Assembly (NCBI RefSeq): GCF_014138435.1
Contig: NZ_JACJIM010000003.1
Location: forward strand, 434,001-498,000
Length of the DNA: 64,000 bases
Origin: Methylobacterium fujisawaense
GTDB taxonomy: Bacteria > Pseudomonadota > Alphaproteobacteria > Rhizobiales > Beijerinckiaceae
Reading direction: 5' to 3'
The notes below the pieces were generated by a model that had not been told where the DNA came from, searched no databases, and saw nothing but the letters and a program-made list of their open reading frames with translations. The position numbers were made by a program, and so were the translations under genes. Below, one piece after another: positions 39,210 through 50,830 of this stretch (the first letter of the stretch is position 1; the number at the start of each line of letters is the position of its first letter).

Positions 39210-39854
39210 TCACGCGGGGGCGCGATCGGCCGAGCTCCAGGCCTTCAGGACGGCCTGCGCGGCCTCGGCCGGCTCGCGCGCTCGCATCAGCCCACCCATG
39301 ATGGCGACCGCCGCCGCCCCGGCGGCCCGGCATCCGTCAATTCGGTCCGCGTCGAGACCGCCGAGCGCCACGATCGGAAGCTCGCGATCGCAGGCCGCCG
39401 CGAGGCCCGCAAGGCCGAGCGCCGGGCCGTAGCCCGGCTTGCTGGCGGTCGCATAGATCGGGCTGAGGGTGGCGTAATCGGCACCGGCCGACGCCGCCTG
39501 GGCAACCTCGTGCGCCGCATGGGCCGACACGCCGATCAGCGCCCGCTCTCCCAGCGCCGCCCGCGCCGCCGCGATGGCCTCCGGTCCCGAGCCGCCGCCG
39601 AGATGGACGCCGTCGGCCCCGAGGGCGCGCGCCAACGCGACGTCACCGCCGACCGTCAGGACGCCCTTCGCGGCCCGCACGCGTTCTGCCACGGCCTCGC
39701 CGAGGCGCCGACGGGCGTCCGTCTCCAGATCGCGGTCCCGGAACCAGATCCAGCGCCCGCCGCCATCGAGGATCGCCTGCACCGTCTCGGCGAGCGGCCG
39801 TGGATGCCCGTGCCGGTCCGTCACCGCGAGCAGCGGCGACGGCAGCGCCCTCAC
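39210..39854 (-). CDS. thiE: Thiamine phosphate synthase
   Basis: A 214-residue TIM-barrel enzyme joining the pyrimidine and thiazole halves of thiamine. [67 protein letters not shown] and [11 protein letters not shown] follow the family order. The usual HLGQ(E/D)D block is replaced by HLGGGSG, marking a side branch. Start GTG 39854 overlaps the thiG stop (GTGA). It is the last gene of the thiOSGE operon. Confidence 0.86.
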   Translation of the reverse strand: MRALPSPLLAVTDRHGHPRPLAETVQAILDGGGRWIWFRDRDLETDARRRLGEAVAERVRAAKGVLTVGGDVALARALGADGVHLGGGSGPEAIAAARAALGERALIGVSAHAAHEVAQAASAGADYATLSPIYATASKPGYGPALGLAGLAAACDRELPIVALGGLDADRIDGCRAAGAAAVAIMGGLMRAREPAEAAQAVLKAWSSADRAPA

Positions 39855-40660
39855 GAGCCGACGAGGCCGAGCTGCGGGCTCGATGGCTCGGCCCGGCCGC
39901 GGCGGGGAATGCGCCCGGCGCAATACGCGTCGCGTCCGGCCTCCACCGCCCGGCCCATGGCGCGGGCCATGCGCACGGGATCGTCGGCCTTGGCCACCGC
40001 GGTGTTGATCAGGCAGGCGGCGGCGCCGAGTTCCATGGCGATCACCGCATCCGAGGCGGTGCCGATCCCGGCATCGACCACGACCGGCACCTTCGCCCGG
40101 CGGCAGATCAGTTCGAGATTGGCCGGGTTGGCGATGCCCATCCCGGACCCGATCAGTGAGCCCATGGGCATCACGGCGGCGCAGCCGATATCCTCCAGGC
40201 GCTGGCATACGATCGGGTCGTCGTTGCAGTAGGGCAGCACCACGAAGCCGTCATCGACGAGATGGCGGCAGGCCTCGATCAGCTCCATCACGTCCGGGTA
40301 GAGCGTCTCCCGGTCACCGATCACCTCGACCTTGATCCAGTTGGTGTCGAGCGCCTCACGGGCGAGTTCGGCGGTCATGATCGCGTCGCGGGCCGTCTCG
40401 CAGCCGGCGGTATTCGGCAGGAAGCGCTTGCCCTTCAGGATCTTGACCGTGTCCGAGCCGTGGCCCTGCAGCGAGACCCTGCGGATCGAGGCGGTGACCA
40501 CGTCGGCGCCGCTCGCCTGGACGGCGTCGCGCATGATCGCCTGCGTCGGATAGCCGGCGGTGCCGATGAACAGTCGCGACGATAGGCTCACGCCGGCGAT
40601 GGTCAGGCTGTCATCCCCACCTTCGGGACGCAGCGGCGTATGGGTCTGATCCATGCTCAA
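39851..40660 (-). CDS. thiG: Thiazole synthase
   Basis: A 269-residue TIM barrel forming the thiazole ring from deoxyxylulose phosphate, glycine imine and ThiS thiocarboxylate. The Schiff-base Lys lies in [27 protein letters not shown] and [13 protein letters not shown] are family blocks. It overlaps thiS and thiE by four bases at each end, so the operon is tightly coupled. The C-terminal tail after YCAGRIPRR is Pro/Gly rich and not part of the barrel. Confidence 0.95.
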   Translation of the reverse strand: MSMDQTHTPLRPEGGDDSLTIAGVSLSSRLFIGTAGYPTQAIMRDAVQASGADVVTASIRRVSLQGHGSDTVKILKGKRFLPNTAGCETARDAIMTAELAREALDTNWIKVEVIGDRETLYPDVMELIEACRHLVDDGFVVLPYCNDDPIVCQRLEDIGCAAVMPMGSLIGSGMGIANPANLELICRRAKVPVVVDAGIGTASDAVIAMELGAAACLINTAVAKADDPVRMARAMGRAVEAGRDAYCAGRIPRRGRAEPSSPQLGLVGS

Positions 40661-40869
40661 CCTCCCTGCATGGCGCGAACGATCTCGACGCGGTCGCCCT
40701 CCGCGATCCGGGTTTCCCCCCAGTCGCGGCGGCGCAGCACCCGGCCGTTCAGCGCGATGGCGACGCCCTGCGGGCTCTCGATGCCGCTCTCCGCGGCCTC
40801 GAGGCGGAACAGCGCGTCCACCGTCTCGGCCGCGCAGTCGCGCGGCTCACCGTTGACGACGAGCTTCAT
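40657..40869 (-). CDS. thiS: Sulfur carrier protein ThiS
   Basis: A 70-residue ubiquitin-like carrier ending in the required Gly-Gly (AMQGG). It begins [12 protein letters not shown] and contains [15 protein letters not shown] and EGDRVEIV. The C-terminal glycine is thiocarboxylated and passes sulfur to ThiG. It overlaps thiO and thiG by ATGA at both ends. Confidence 0.93.
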   Translation of the reverse strand: MKLVVNGEPRDCAAETVDALFRLEAAESGIESPQGVAIALNGRVLRRRDWGETRIAEGDRVEIVRAMQGG

Positions 40870-42089
40870 GCCGAGGCCCTCAGCGCGTCCGGCTGGCCGA
40901 AGCGCAGGCGGGTGAAGGGACGGGCGACCTCGGGCAGCGCGCCGTGCAACACCAGCGCGGCGATCGCCTCGGCGGTGATCGGGGCGAGCAGGTAGCCGTT
41001 GCGGTGATGCCCCGTGGCGGCGACGAGGCCCGGTGCGATGGTGTCGAGGATCGGCGCGTCGTCGTCCGAGGTCGGGCGGTAGCCGCTCCAGACGGCCTCG
41101 ACTTCCATCTCCTCGATACCGGGCAGCACCCGGCGGGCGCCCTCCAGCAGCGCGTAGAGCCCGCCCGCGGTAACGCCGGGCCGGAAGCCGCAATCCTCCA
41201 CGGTCGCGCCGACGATGAGCTGGCCGTCGCTCTTCGGCGCCATGTGGACCTGCTCGGTCCAGACCATCCGCGCGAGGGTGCCGGTGCGGGCGGTGGTGCG
41301 CAGCGCCAGGGACTGGCCCTTCAGCGGACGGACCGGAAGGGCGAGCGCGTCGGGGAGCAGACCGCCCTCCCCGCTCCAGGCGCCGGAAGCCAGGATGACG
41401 GTCTCCGCGGCGACGACGCGGTCGCCGGCGCGGATCCCGGTCACGCGGCCGCCCGACCAGTCGAGGGTGGTGACGGCGGTCCGCTCCACCAGGATCACGC
41501 CGGCCCGACGACAAGCCTCGGTGAGGGCCTCCATGACCAGACGGGGATCGACCTGATGGTCCAGCGGGCAGTGGATCCCGGCGGTGACGGAGGGGCGCAG
41601 GCCGGGCTCCAGGCGCCGCACCTCGCTGCCCGGCAGCCAGGTGGCGTCGAGTCCCGAGCGGCGCTGCAGGTCGTAGCGGAAGCGCAGGCGTTCGACCTCG
41701 TCGCGGCCGACCGCCAGCACCAGGGTGCCGTCCGCCCGATAGTCGATGGTTCGGCCGGACTCGGCCTCAAGGGCGTCGCGGAAGCCGGGCCAGAGCCGGA
41801 GCGAGTCCAGGGCGAGCGGCAGAAGCGGGTCCGAGCCGGGCTCGTGCTCGGCGGCCGGAGCCAGCATGCCGGTGGCCGCGAGGCTCGCGCCCGCGCCGAT
41901 CGTCTCCCGCTCCAGCACGGTCACCGTGCGGCCGGCCCGCGCGAGCCGCCACGCGATCGACAGACCGATCAGCCCGCCGCCGATGACGGCGACGGCGGTC
42001 CGCGCCGGCAGGACGGCGGGCGCGACGACGCCCTCGGGATTGCGGCGGCTGCCGATCGGTGAGGCAGGTCGGTCGAAGGGCACAGGCAT
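40866..42089 (-). CDS. thiO: Glycine oxidase ThiO
   Basis: A 407-residue flavoenzyme making the iminoglycine used by ThiG. The FAD fold is VAVIGGGLIGLSIAWRLARAG, followed by GAGASLAATGMLAPAAE and RPTSDDDAPIL with the C-terminal GHHRNGYLLAPITA. It heads the operon behind a TPP riboswitch. An extra 30 residues precede the FAD motif; an inner start is possible. The oxygen-using ThiO route suggests aerobic thiamine synthesis. Confidence 0.9.
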   Translation of the reverse strand: MPVPFDRPASPIGSRRNPEGVVAPAVLPARTAVAVIGGGLIGLSIAWRLARAGRTVTVLERETIGAGASLAATGMLAPAAEHEPGSDPLLPLALDSLRLWPGFRDALEAESGRTIDYRADGTLVLAVGRDEVERLRFRYDLQRRSGLDATWLPGSEVRRLEPGLRPSVTAGIHCPLDHQVDPRLVMEALTEACRRAGVILVERTAVTTLDWSGGRVTGIRAGDRVVAAETVILASGAWSGEGGLLPDALALPVRPLKGQSLALRTTARTGTLARMVWTEQVHMAPKSDGQLIVGATVEDCGFRPGVTAGGLYALLEGARRVLPGIEEMEVEAVWSGYRPTSDDDAPILDTIAPGLVAATGHHRNGYLLAPITAEAIAALVLHGALPEVARPFTRLRFGQPDALRASA

Positions 42090-42167
42090 CTCCGCGGATT
42101 GCCGTCGCGGGGAGCGGGCCGTGCGCTTCTACCAGAAGCTATGGCCTGCCTTTCGGGCGGCCGCGGT

Positions 42168-42270
42168 CCAATCCCTACGCCGGTATGAGCCGGATCAGGT
42201 TCGAAGGATTTCCGCGCCGCAGGTCCTAAGGGACGTGCCAGCGGTTTCTCAGCCCCTTGCCGGGGATCTC
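42168..42270 (-). promoter_or_regulatory. TPP riboswitch (THI element)
   Basis: On the reverse strand the leader contains GGGGCTGAGA and, 40-50 bases later, TCGAACCTGATCCGGCTCAT and CGGCGTAGGGAT, the conserved blocks of the TPP aptamer. The ends ATCCC and GTAGGGAT pair to close it. Thiamine pyrophosphate binding should turn off thiOSGE. It lies about 80 bases upstream of the thiO start, leaving room for an expression platform, which I could not resolve. Confidence 0.93.
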
Positions 42271-42515
42271 CCTGGAACAGACGCAGATGTGGCGTCACGG
42301 CTTGTGTCGGTCAACCCCGCGCCGCCGCCTCTGCATCATTCCCGTGACAATCCGCGGGTCGCGGTGACAGTCCAGACACCAAGCGGACCGGAATCGGCGC
42401 GCGGACAGCGGTCGCGATAGGCGGCGCGCACCATCCCTTCACGCGTCTGGGATCTGATCGCCGGGATCCCGGACCTTCTCCGGGCGCCGGCACTCCACGT
42501 CACGGGCGAATTTGC

Positions 42516-43025
42516 GTGCGCACAATCCTGTTGATCTGCATGCTCGGCTTTCTCGGCGTCACGGCCGTCCTGAAGGTGCGCGACGGCATGCGGGCGGCGC
42601 CGGTCGCGCTCGCCGTCGCACCGCCGCCGGAGCCGGATCTCGCAGGCCGTGCCGCCGCCGGTGTGGCCCTCCAGGCTGGCCGCAACGGCCATTTCTTCGT
42701 CAACGCTCTGCTGGACGGCCGTTCACTGCCGATGATGGTGGATACCGGGGCGAGCGCCTGCGCGTTCTCCGAGGAGGACGCCGCGCGGATCGGGATCCAG
42801 GTCGCTGCGTCCGATTTCACGCGCGTCTGGAACACCGCGAACGGGACGGTTCGCGTGGCGCCGATCCGGATCGCGATCGTGCAGATCGGATCGATCACGG
42901 TGCGAGACGTCGATGCGGTCGTGATCCCGCGCGGGCTCCTGTCCACCAGCCTGCTGGGCATGTCATTCCTCAGACGCCTGCGCGATTTCGGCGTCTCCGG
43001 CAGCACGATGACTTTGAGGGGCTGA
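42516..43025 (+). CDS. Retropepsin-like aspartic protease (clan AA, TIGR02281 type)
   Basis: A 169-residue protein anchored by an N-terminal hydrophobic segment (TILLICMLGFLGVTAVL) with a retropepsin domain after it. MMVDTGASACAFSEEDA is the catalytic D-T-G-A motif and LLGMSFLRRLRDF the C-terminal block. One domain only, so it should act as a dimer. In Rhizobiales related proteins cut membrane-anchored partners; the target here is not known. GTG 42516 is the start; a nearby in-frame alternative was not found. Confidence 0.82.
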   Translation: MRTILLICMLGFLGVTAVLKVRDGMRAAPVALAVAPPPEPDLAGRAAAGVALQAGRNGHFFVNALLDGRSLPMMVDTGASACAFSEEDAARIGIQVAASDFTRVWNTANGTVRVAPIRIAIVQIGSITVRDVDAVVIPRGLLSTSLLGMSFLRRLRDFGVSGSTMTLRG

Positions 43026-43408
43026 AACGCCCGAACGCCCATGCCGATCTCTGGGGTCGCGGTGCGCCAACGGCGGCTGGCGCGGCCCGTCTCCCCGGGA
43101 TCGGCTGCGGGACCAGGTCGATCACGCGGCCGATCCTGTGCGGAAAATATTCGGTGCGCAGGCCACGGACGGCCCGATGATGGATGGTCCCCGACCGGTT
43201 GAATAATTCAATCTTTATCGGTTAATTTATAGATCTTAGTGTATTGTGTCTGAATATTTCTGAGTTTGACCCCGATAAAGCTGCAAATACGCCGATCAAT
43301 CAGAATTGTCATGGAGCAATCGGTCGTTTTGTCAATGCGCTGATGTGGTGCTAGTAGCCGTGATGACTGCGCGTTCGAGGCGTGAGTGCATGACGGGGCG
43401 GCTTCAGG
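43026..43408. other. AT-rich intergenic region before glycosyltransferase
   Basis: About 380 bases with a sharp drop in GC content from roughly 43140. It holds a near-palindrome TTGAATAATTCAA at 43199-43211 (6-bp arms, one base between), then TATCGGTTAATTTATAG, resembling promoter or operator DNA. No coding frame is supported. The composition suggests foreign origin, like the following gene's first part. Confidence 0.5.
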
Positions 43409-44563
43409 ATGAAGAATCGCGAATCCGCGATCTGCTTATCGATGATCGTGAAGAACGAAGCCCACGTGATCCGTCGGTGCATCGACTCTGTTCGTCCGAT
43501 CATCGATCATTGGATCATCGTTGACACTGGATCGACGGATGGAACACAGGATATTATCCGTACCGCGCTCGCGGACATACCGGGGGCCCTGGTCGAGCGC
43601 CCCTGGGTCGATTTTGCCTTCAATCGGAACGAGGCCCTGAAACTCGCGCGGCGTCACGCGCAGTACGCTCTGATCATCGATGCGGATGATGAGCTGGTCA
43701 TCCCGGCCGACTTCACGATGCCGAAGTTGCATGCGCCCGGCTATCGGTTCGAGATCATCGACGAGCAGACGCGATACTGGCGCACCCAGTTGGTCAGATG
43801 CCGGGAAAACTGGCGCTACCGGGGCGTCCTGCACGAATTTCTCAGCTGCCCCGGCGTCTCCGAGACACCGGTCCTTCCCCTCGCGATGCGCCGGGGTGAT
43901 GACGGCGCCCGTCACCGAGACACCTCGGCGGACGCGCGGGATATCGCCGTTCTCAAGAAGGCGTTGGCGGTCGAGACCGATCCCCACATGATCGCCCGAT
44001 ACACGATGTACCTCGGGACAACGTATAATGCTGCTGGAGAATACAGGAAAGCTCTCGAATGCTTTCTGATACGAGCAGAGCTGGGCGGATGGGACGAGGA
44101 GGTCTATTACAATCTGCTGATGGCCGCCGTGAACGCGGAGCGCCTCGATGAGCCGGAGGACAGGGTGTTGCAGCTCTACGAGCGCGCGACCTCCGTCCGC
44201 CCCGCGCGGGCGGAAGCGCGCCACGGGGCCAGTCGGTTCTGCCGGTTGAGGAAGCGGTTCGCGGACGGATATCGATACGCGGAGGCGGGCCTCGCACTCG
44301 AACTTCCGAGCGAGGGGATTTCCCTGAATCCGTGGGTCTACGAATACGGCATACTCGAAGAGTTCGCCATCAACGCGTACCATATCGGCCAGTACAGCGC
44401 GTGCGGACATGCCTGCCTGAAGATCCTCGAACGGAGGCATGTCCCGAAGGAGGTGGCCATACATGCCGGCGCCTTGGCCCGGGCGGTGATGGCGAGGATG
44501 ATCGACCCGGTCTGGGGTTGCCGGCACAACCCCTACACTCTGCCGTTCGTGCCGACGTGGTGA
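43409..44563 (+). CDS. Glycosyltransferase family 2-like protein with TPR-like tail
   Basis: A 384-residue protein. The GT2 start ICLSMIVKNEAHVIRRCIDS, IVDTGSTDGTQ and the metal motif IDADDEL are clear (DxD). YRGVLHEFL is the acceptor-side block. Residues from about 190 have TPR-like repeats (YTMYLGTTYNAAGEYRKALE, ERATSVRPARAEARHG). Such fusions occur in glycan modification and O-linked transfer. No export signal. GC content is lower than the neighbours, hinting at transfer. ATG 43409 has only AGG close by, a weak ribosome site. Confidence 0.8.
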   Translation: MKNRESAICLSMIVKNEAHVIRRCIDSVRPIIDHWIIVDTGSTDGTQDIIRTALADIPGALVERPWVDFAFNRNEALKLARRHAQYALIIDADDELVIPADFTMPKLHAPGYRFEIIDEQTRYWRTQLVRCRENWRYRGVLHEFLSCPGVSETPVLPLAMRRGDDGARHRDTSADARDIAVLKKALAVETDPHMIARYTMYLGTTYNAAGEYRKALECFLIRAELGGWDEEVYYNLLMAAVNAERLDEPEDRVLQLYERATSVRPARAEARHGASRFCRLRKRFADGYRYAEAGLALELPSEGISLNPWVYEYGILEEFAINAYHIGQYSACGHACLKILERRHVPKEVAIHAGALARAVMARMIDPVWGCRHNPYTLPFVPTW

Positions 44564-44666
44564 GTCCGAGCGGCGCACGGATCGGCTGCGGGCCAGGGTT
44601 CACGGCGGACGGGTGGGACGGCTTCCTGACGCCGAGAGCCGATCGAGGACGCGATCGGAGAGGGGC

Positions 44667-45926
44667 TCAGCTGGATTTGCGCGGGCGCAGGAACTTTGGC
44701 CGGAAGACTGCCATGGGCTCGTCGAACCCGTTGAGCCGGTGCTCGCCCAGCGGGATCGGATCACCCCAGAGGAAGTCCACGAAGGGCTTGGACATCAGCA
44801 GCGGCTCGCCGAGGGTGCGATTCAGCTGCGCGATGCGGCTCGCGAGGTTCACGTCGCGGCCGATCACCGTGAAGTCGAGGCGGGAGCCGGACCCGACATT
44901 GCCGTAGGCGGCCTCGCCGTGGTGGAGTGCGATGCCCGCGGCCACCGGTACCGGGAACTGGTGCAGAGCGTTCGCTTCGTCGAGGGCCGCCAGGGCGTGC
45001 TGGGCCGCGGTGAGCGCACCTTTGGCCGCGCCGCCGAGGTCGTCACCGGACTCCCGGAAGATCGCCAGCAGACCGTCGCCGAGATACTTCAGGACCTCGC
45101 CGCCCTCCCGCTCGATCGGCGGCACGAGGCAGTCGAAGAACACGTTGAGCAGGCCGACGGCCTCCTCAGGCGTCATGTCGGCGGAGGTCCGGGTGTAGTC
45201 GCGCATATCGGCGAACAGGATCGCCGAGCGTATCCGCGTCACCTGTCCGCGGCGGATGTCGCCGGCCAGGATCGCCCGATGCGGCTCGTCGCCGACATAG
45301 AGACGCAGGACGTGGTCGAGCTGCTTGTTGAGGACGCGCATCTCCATCACGGCCGCCAGCGCCGGCATGACGAAGCGCAGGATCGCGATGTCGTCGTCCC
45401 GGAACCCCTCAGGGGCCCGCGTGGCGAAGGTGATGCCGTTCTGGGTGCCGTTCGTGAAGAACAACGGCGCCACCACGTAGTGGGTGTAGCCGCCGGCCTT
45501 CAGGTCCGGAACGATCGCGTAGGCGTCGTCCGGCGTCTTGGACAGGTCGAGGATCAGCCAATCGCCGGTGGCGTGGACCGTATGGAACGGGCTGTTGAGA
45601 TAGGCGTCCGTCGAGCGGGCGCCGTGCGGGAACAGCCGCACGGTGGTGCCGCCGTCCCGGGTCCAGATCCGGCCAACGCCGGCATATTCCGAATGCAGGG
45701 TGTCGATGGCCGTCGATGCCCGGTCCACCGGTACGCCGACGGCGATCAGACGCTCTGCGAGTCCGGTGAGCATCTCCTCGGCGTTGGGCATCCGCGCCCC
45801 CTCGCCGAGCAGCCAATCGCGGATGCCGACGGAGGGCTGGAGCGCGCCGAAGGGCACGTCGTCGGCCTCCGATCCGTCCGCGAAGGCCGTCGGGGATCCG
45901 GGCGGTGGCGGGCGGCGTTCGAGCAT
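44667..45926 (-). CDS. Class III adenylate/guanylate cyclase
   Basis: A 419-residue soluble protein. Residues about 205-400 form a class III cyclase domain with the metal Asp residues in ILFADMRDYT and LKYLGDGLLAIF, and the transition-state block VIGRDVNLASRI with Asn and Arg. The N-terminal half (GIRDWLLGEGARM; FATRAPEGFRDDDIAILR) is a GAF-like or related sensory domain. It makes cAMP or cGMP; the patatin protein at 1558-3291 carries a cyclic-nucleotide domain, but there is no evidence they are partners. Confidence 0.84.
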   Translation of the reverse strand: MLERRPPPPGSPTAFADGSEADDVPFGALQPSVGIRDWLLGEGARMPNAEEMLTGLAERLIAVGVPVDRASTAIDTLHSEYAGVGRIWTRDGGTTVRLFPHGARSTDAYLNSPFHTVHATGDWLILDLSKTPDDAYAIVPDLKAGGYTHYVVAPLFFTNGTQNGITFATRAPEGFRDDDIAILRFVMPALAAVMEMRVLNKQLDHVLRLYVGDEPHRAILAGDIRRGQVTRIRSAILFADMRDYTRTSADMTPEEAVGLLNVFFDCLVPPIEREGGEVLKYLGDGLLAIFRESGDDLGGAAKGALTAAQHALAALDEANALHQFPVPVAAGIALHHGEAAYGNVGSGSRLDFTVIGRDVNLASRIAQLNRTLGEPLLMSKPFVDFLWGDPIPLGEHRLNGFDEPMAVFRPKFLRPRKSS

Positions 45927-46002
45927 GGCGCCAGAGTGGATGCCGCGCAGCGCCGAAGCAACGCGGTCGACGGGAAAGCGCCGCGTAATCCGCGGCGTGG
46001 GC

Positions 46003-47985
<1,983 letters not shown>

Positions 47986-48183
47986 GATCAGCCTATTGTT
48001 TCGCACGCGGCGCGTTGCGGAGGCCCCGATGGGGCCGCTCCACGCCGTCGGCGCCGCTGTATGAGATCGGCGCCGGATTGCTCCAGTCGCCTTGAGTCGT
48101 CGGTTTCCGTATGCAAGCCTGAGGCTTGACCGATTGTTAACTATGGCGAGACTCCGCCCGCCGCCACCGCCATGACACAGGGA

Positions 48184-50076
48184 TCACGCGGCCGTCGAGT
48201 CGCTCGACACCGGTGCGTCGGCCTCCGCCTCGGCGGCGATGACGGTTTCCAGCCTCGCCTTCACTTCGCAGAGCCATGCCCATCCGGCATCGGTCGGATC
48301 GTCTTCAAACGCCTGCCGTGCTTCGCGAAGTTCGCTATGTAGCGCTCCTGCCTGCCGGTGCAAGATCATCGCCTGTCTCAGGGCGTCTGCGCGGTGTGCG
48401 GGATCGGCGTGCGGGGCCAGGGTCGTGCGGTCCCGAGAGCGGGCCAGGGCGAGGATTCTGTCGGCAGCCGCAGCAAGTCCGGCGCGATTGATGCGATTCT
48501 GCAACACTTCCGGCACCGGATGCTCGTCCTCGGCGGCGCAGGCCAGGAGGACCGATAAAATCCCTCGCGCATCCGGATCCTCGAAATCGAGATCGGCGGT
48601 CTCTTCGCCGAACTCCGCGATCATCTCGGGATGGGCGAGCAGGGTGCCCACGATCACTGCCTCGCGCACCGAAGCGGCGCCCGTGAAGCCTGCCGAGGCC
48701 GTCATGGAGGGGCTCGGACTCCCGGTGATGCGCGGCGAAACGGGCTCGCCGGGCCGGGTGAAACGCGGGCGTCCGCGCGGAGCCCCGCCGGCGGCGGCTC
48801 GCGCGCTGCGGGGTGACAGGCTCCGCAGGCGCTCTTCGATATCGTCGCGGTAATAGCGCCGCACGGTCTCGTCGCGGATCGTCGCGACGGTGGTGCGCAG
48901 GGTCTGCGTCAGGCCGGCGCGCCGCTCGGGCGTGTCGACCGGCCCCGCTTCGAGGGCGCGCCGCCACAGCAGCTCGGAGAGCGGCAACGCCGCCGTCAGC
49001 ACCTGATCGATGGCCGCCGGGCCGCCCGACCGCAGCAGGTCGTCGGGATCCTGGCCGCCGGGCAGCAGCGCGATTCGGAGCGAGCGGCCGGGCGCGAGGA
49101 GCGGGAGCGCGATGTCGAGAGCCCGGAAGGCCGCCCGCTGGCCGGCTTTGTCGCCGTCGAAGCAGAGAATCGGCTCGTCGGCGTGGCGCCAGAGCAGGCC
49201 GACCTGATCCTCCGTCAGCGCGGTGCCGAGGGGCGCAACGGTCTCGGGATGGCCGGCGAGCGTCATGGCGATGACGTCGACGTAGCCCTCGACCGCGATG
49301 ATCGACCCGCGCTCGTGCGCGGCCTTCCGCGCGCCGTGGAGGTTGTAGAGCGTGCGGCCCTTGTGGAAGAGCGGCGTCTCGGGGGAATTCAGGTACTTGG
49401 CGCGCACCTCCTTGGCGAGAGCCCGCCCGCCGAAGGCCACGACCCGGCCGCGTGTGTCGGTGATCGGGAACATCACCCGGTCGCGGAAATAATCGTACGG
49501 GACCGAGACGCCCTCTCCGGCCGCGATGAGGCCGAGTTCGACCATCAGCGCCTTGTCGACCCCCTGCCCGGCGAGGTGGTCGCGCAGGGCGTAGCGATCG
49601 TTCGGCGCGTAGCCGAGGCGGAAGGCTCGCTGCGTCTCGTCCTTGAGCCCGCGGCGTTCGAGATACGCGCGGGCCTCGCTGCCCTGCCCCGCCCGAAGCC
49701 GGTCCTCGAACCAGCGCGCGGCCATCTCCATGACCTCGATCGCCCCGGCGCGCTTGCGTTCGCTGGCGCGGTTGTCCTCGGTGGGGGCCGGCAGGCTGAC
49801 GCCGGCCTCGCCCGCCAGCCGCTCGACCGCCTCGGGGAAGCTGAGACCCTCCGTCTCCATGAGGAAGGTGAAGATGTCGCCGTGCTTGGAGGACGAGAAG
49901 CAGTGATAGAACTGCTTCTGGTCGTTCACGTAGAAGGACGGCGTCTTCTCGGCGTTGAACGGCGACAGGCCGCGCCACTCGCGGCCGGCCTTCTTCAACT
50001 GCACGCGGCGGCCGACCACCGACGAGGCCGGCAGCCGGGAGCGGATCTCTTCCAGGATGTGGGGCGGATAGCGCAC
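48184..50076 (-). CDS. dnaG: DNA primase DnaG, zinc finger eroded
   Basis: A 630-residue primase. The TOPRIM part has IIAVEGYVDVIAMT and FDGDKAGQRAA, and DYFRDRVMFPI is in place. The N-terminal CHC2 zinc finger is odd: where standard primases have CPFH...HCFGC, this reads LSPFNAEKTPSF then FYHCFSSSKHG, so only one cysteine of the four ligands remains. It otherwise looks functional. The C-terminal helicase-binding end is present (RLETVIAAEAEAD). It lies between yqeY and rpoD. Confidence 0.95.
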   Translation of the reverse strand: MRYPPHILEEIRSRLPASSVVGRRVQLKKAGREWRGLSPFNAEKTPSFYVNDQKQFYHCFSSSKHGDIFTFLMETEGLSFPEAVERLAGEAGVSLPAPTEDNRASERKRAGAIEVMEMAARWFEDRLRAGQGSEARAYLERRGLKDETQRAFRLGYAPNDRYALRDHLAGQGVDKALMVELGLIAAGEGVSVPYDYFRDRVMFPITDTRGRVVAFGGRALAKEVRAKYLNSPETPLFHKGRTLYNLHGARKAAHERGSIIAVEGYVDVIAMTLAGHPETVAPLGTALTEDQVGLLWRHADEPILCFDGDKAGQRAAFRALDIALPLLAPGRSLRIALLPGGQDPDDLLRSGGPAAIDQVLTAALPLSELLWRRALEAGPVDTPERRAGLTQTLRTTVATIRDETVRRYYRDDIEERLRSLSPRSARAAAGGAPRGRPRFTRPGEPVSPRITGSPSPSMTASAGFTGAASVREAVIVGTLLAHPEMIAEFGEETADLDFEDPDARGILSVLLACAAEDEHPVPEVLQNRINRAGLAAAADRILALARSRDRTTLAPHADPAHRADALRQAMILHRQAGALHSELREARQAFEDDPTDAGWAWLCEVKARLETVIAAEAEADAPVSSDSTAA

Positions 50077-50176
50077 GGGGCCTGGGATGGGTTGCGTGAA
50101 CCCGCACCTATAGCGCGTGAGGCGTAACGGAGTCCCTCACGCGCTCGAAATCCGGTGGAGGATTGCGGGGAGAGGC

Positions 50177-50638
50177 TCAGCCCTTCGCGGCCAGCGCCGC
50201 CTTCACCAGACCGCTCGCCTTGCCGAAATCCATCCGGCCCGCGAAGGTCCCCTTCAGGGCGCCGATCACCTTGCCCATGTCCTTGGGCCCGGCCGCGCCG
50301 GTCTCGACGATCGCCGCCTCGACGGCCGCCTTCATCTCGGCCTCGTCCATCTGCTTCGGCAGGAAGCTCTCGATGATGGCGATCTCGGCGCGCTCGTTGG
50401 CGGCGAGTTCCGGGCGGCCGCCCTGCTCGTAGACCGACGCCGATTCGGTGCGCTGCTTGATCATCTTCTGGAGCAGCGACAGGATCTCCTCGTCGGAGGC
50501 CGGCTCCTTGCCGAGACCCCGCGCCTCGATATCCTTGTCCTTGAGGGCGGCCTGGATCATGCGGACGGTGGCGAGCCTTTCCTTGTCGCCGGCCTTCATG
50601 GCCTCCTTCATCTCGGTGGTGAAGCGCGCGCGCAGCAT
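50177..50638 (-). CDS. yqeY: GatB/YqeY domain protein
   Basis: A 153-residue helical protein. MKAGDKERLATVRMIQAALK and ESFLPKQMDEAEM with DMGKVIGALK, then GRMDFGKASGLVKAAL, match the YqeY family, related to the C-terminal domain of the GatB amidotransferase subunit. Function remains unclear; it may act on tRNA-linked steps. It lies upstream of dnaG and diverges from carA across 192 bases. Confidence 0.92.
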   Translation of the reverse strand: MLRARFTTEMKEAMKAGDKERLATVRMIQAALKDKDIEARGLGKEPASDEEILSLLQKMIKQRTESASVYEQGGRPELAANERAEIAIIESFLPKQMDEAEMKAAVEAAIVETGAAGPKDMGKVIGALKGTFAGRMDFGKASGLVKAALAAKG

Positions 50639-50830
50639 CTCGGTGAACCTTCCAACGGTCGAAGCGGGGGACTGGCCTGCGGTTTGCGGGTGTTGAGCCC
50701 TGCGGGCGCCGGGACCACATTGACCCCATCGCGGGCCGCTCGCTAAGAGCGCCGCACACGATCATGCTGCAAGCCGAGAGCGCCGCAACCCGGTGCCCGC
50801 CTTCGGCCGGACATAAGCGAGACTCAGCCC

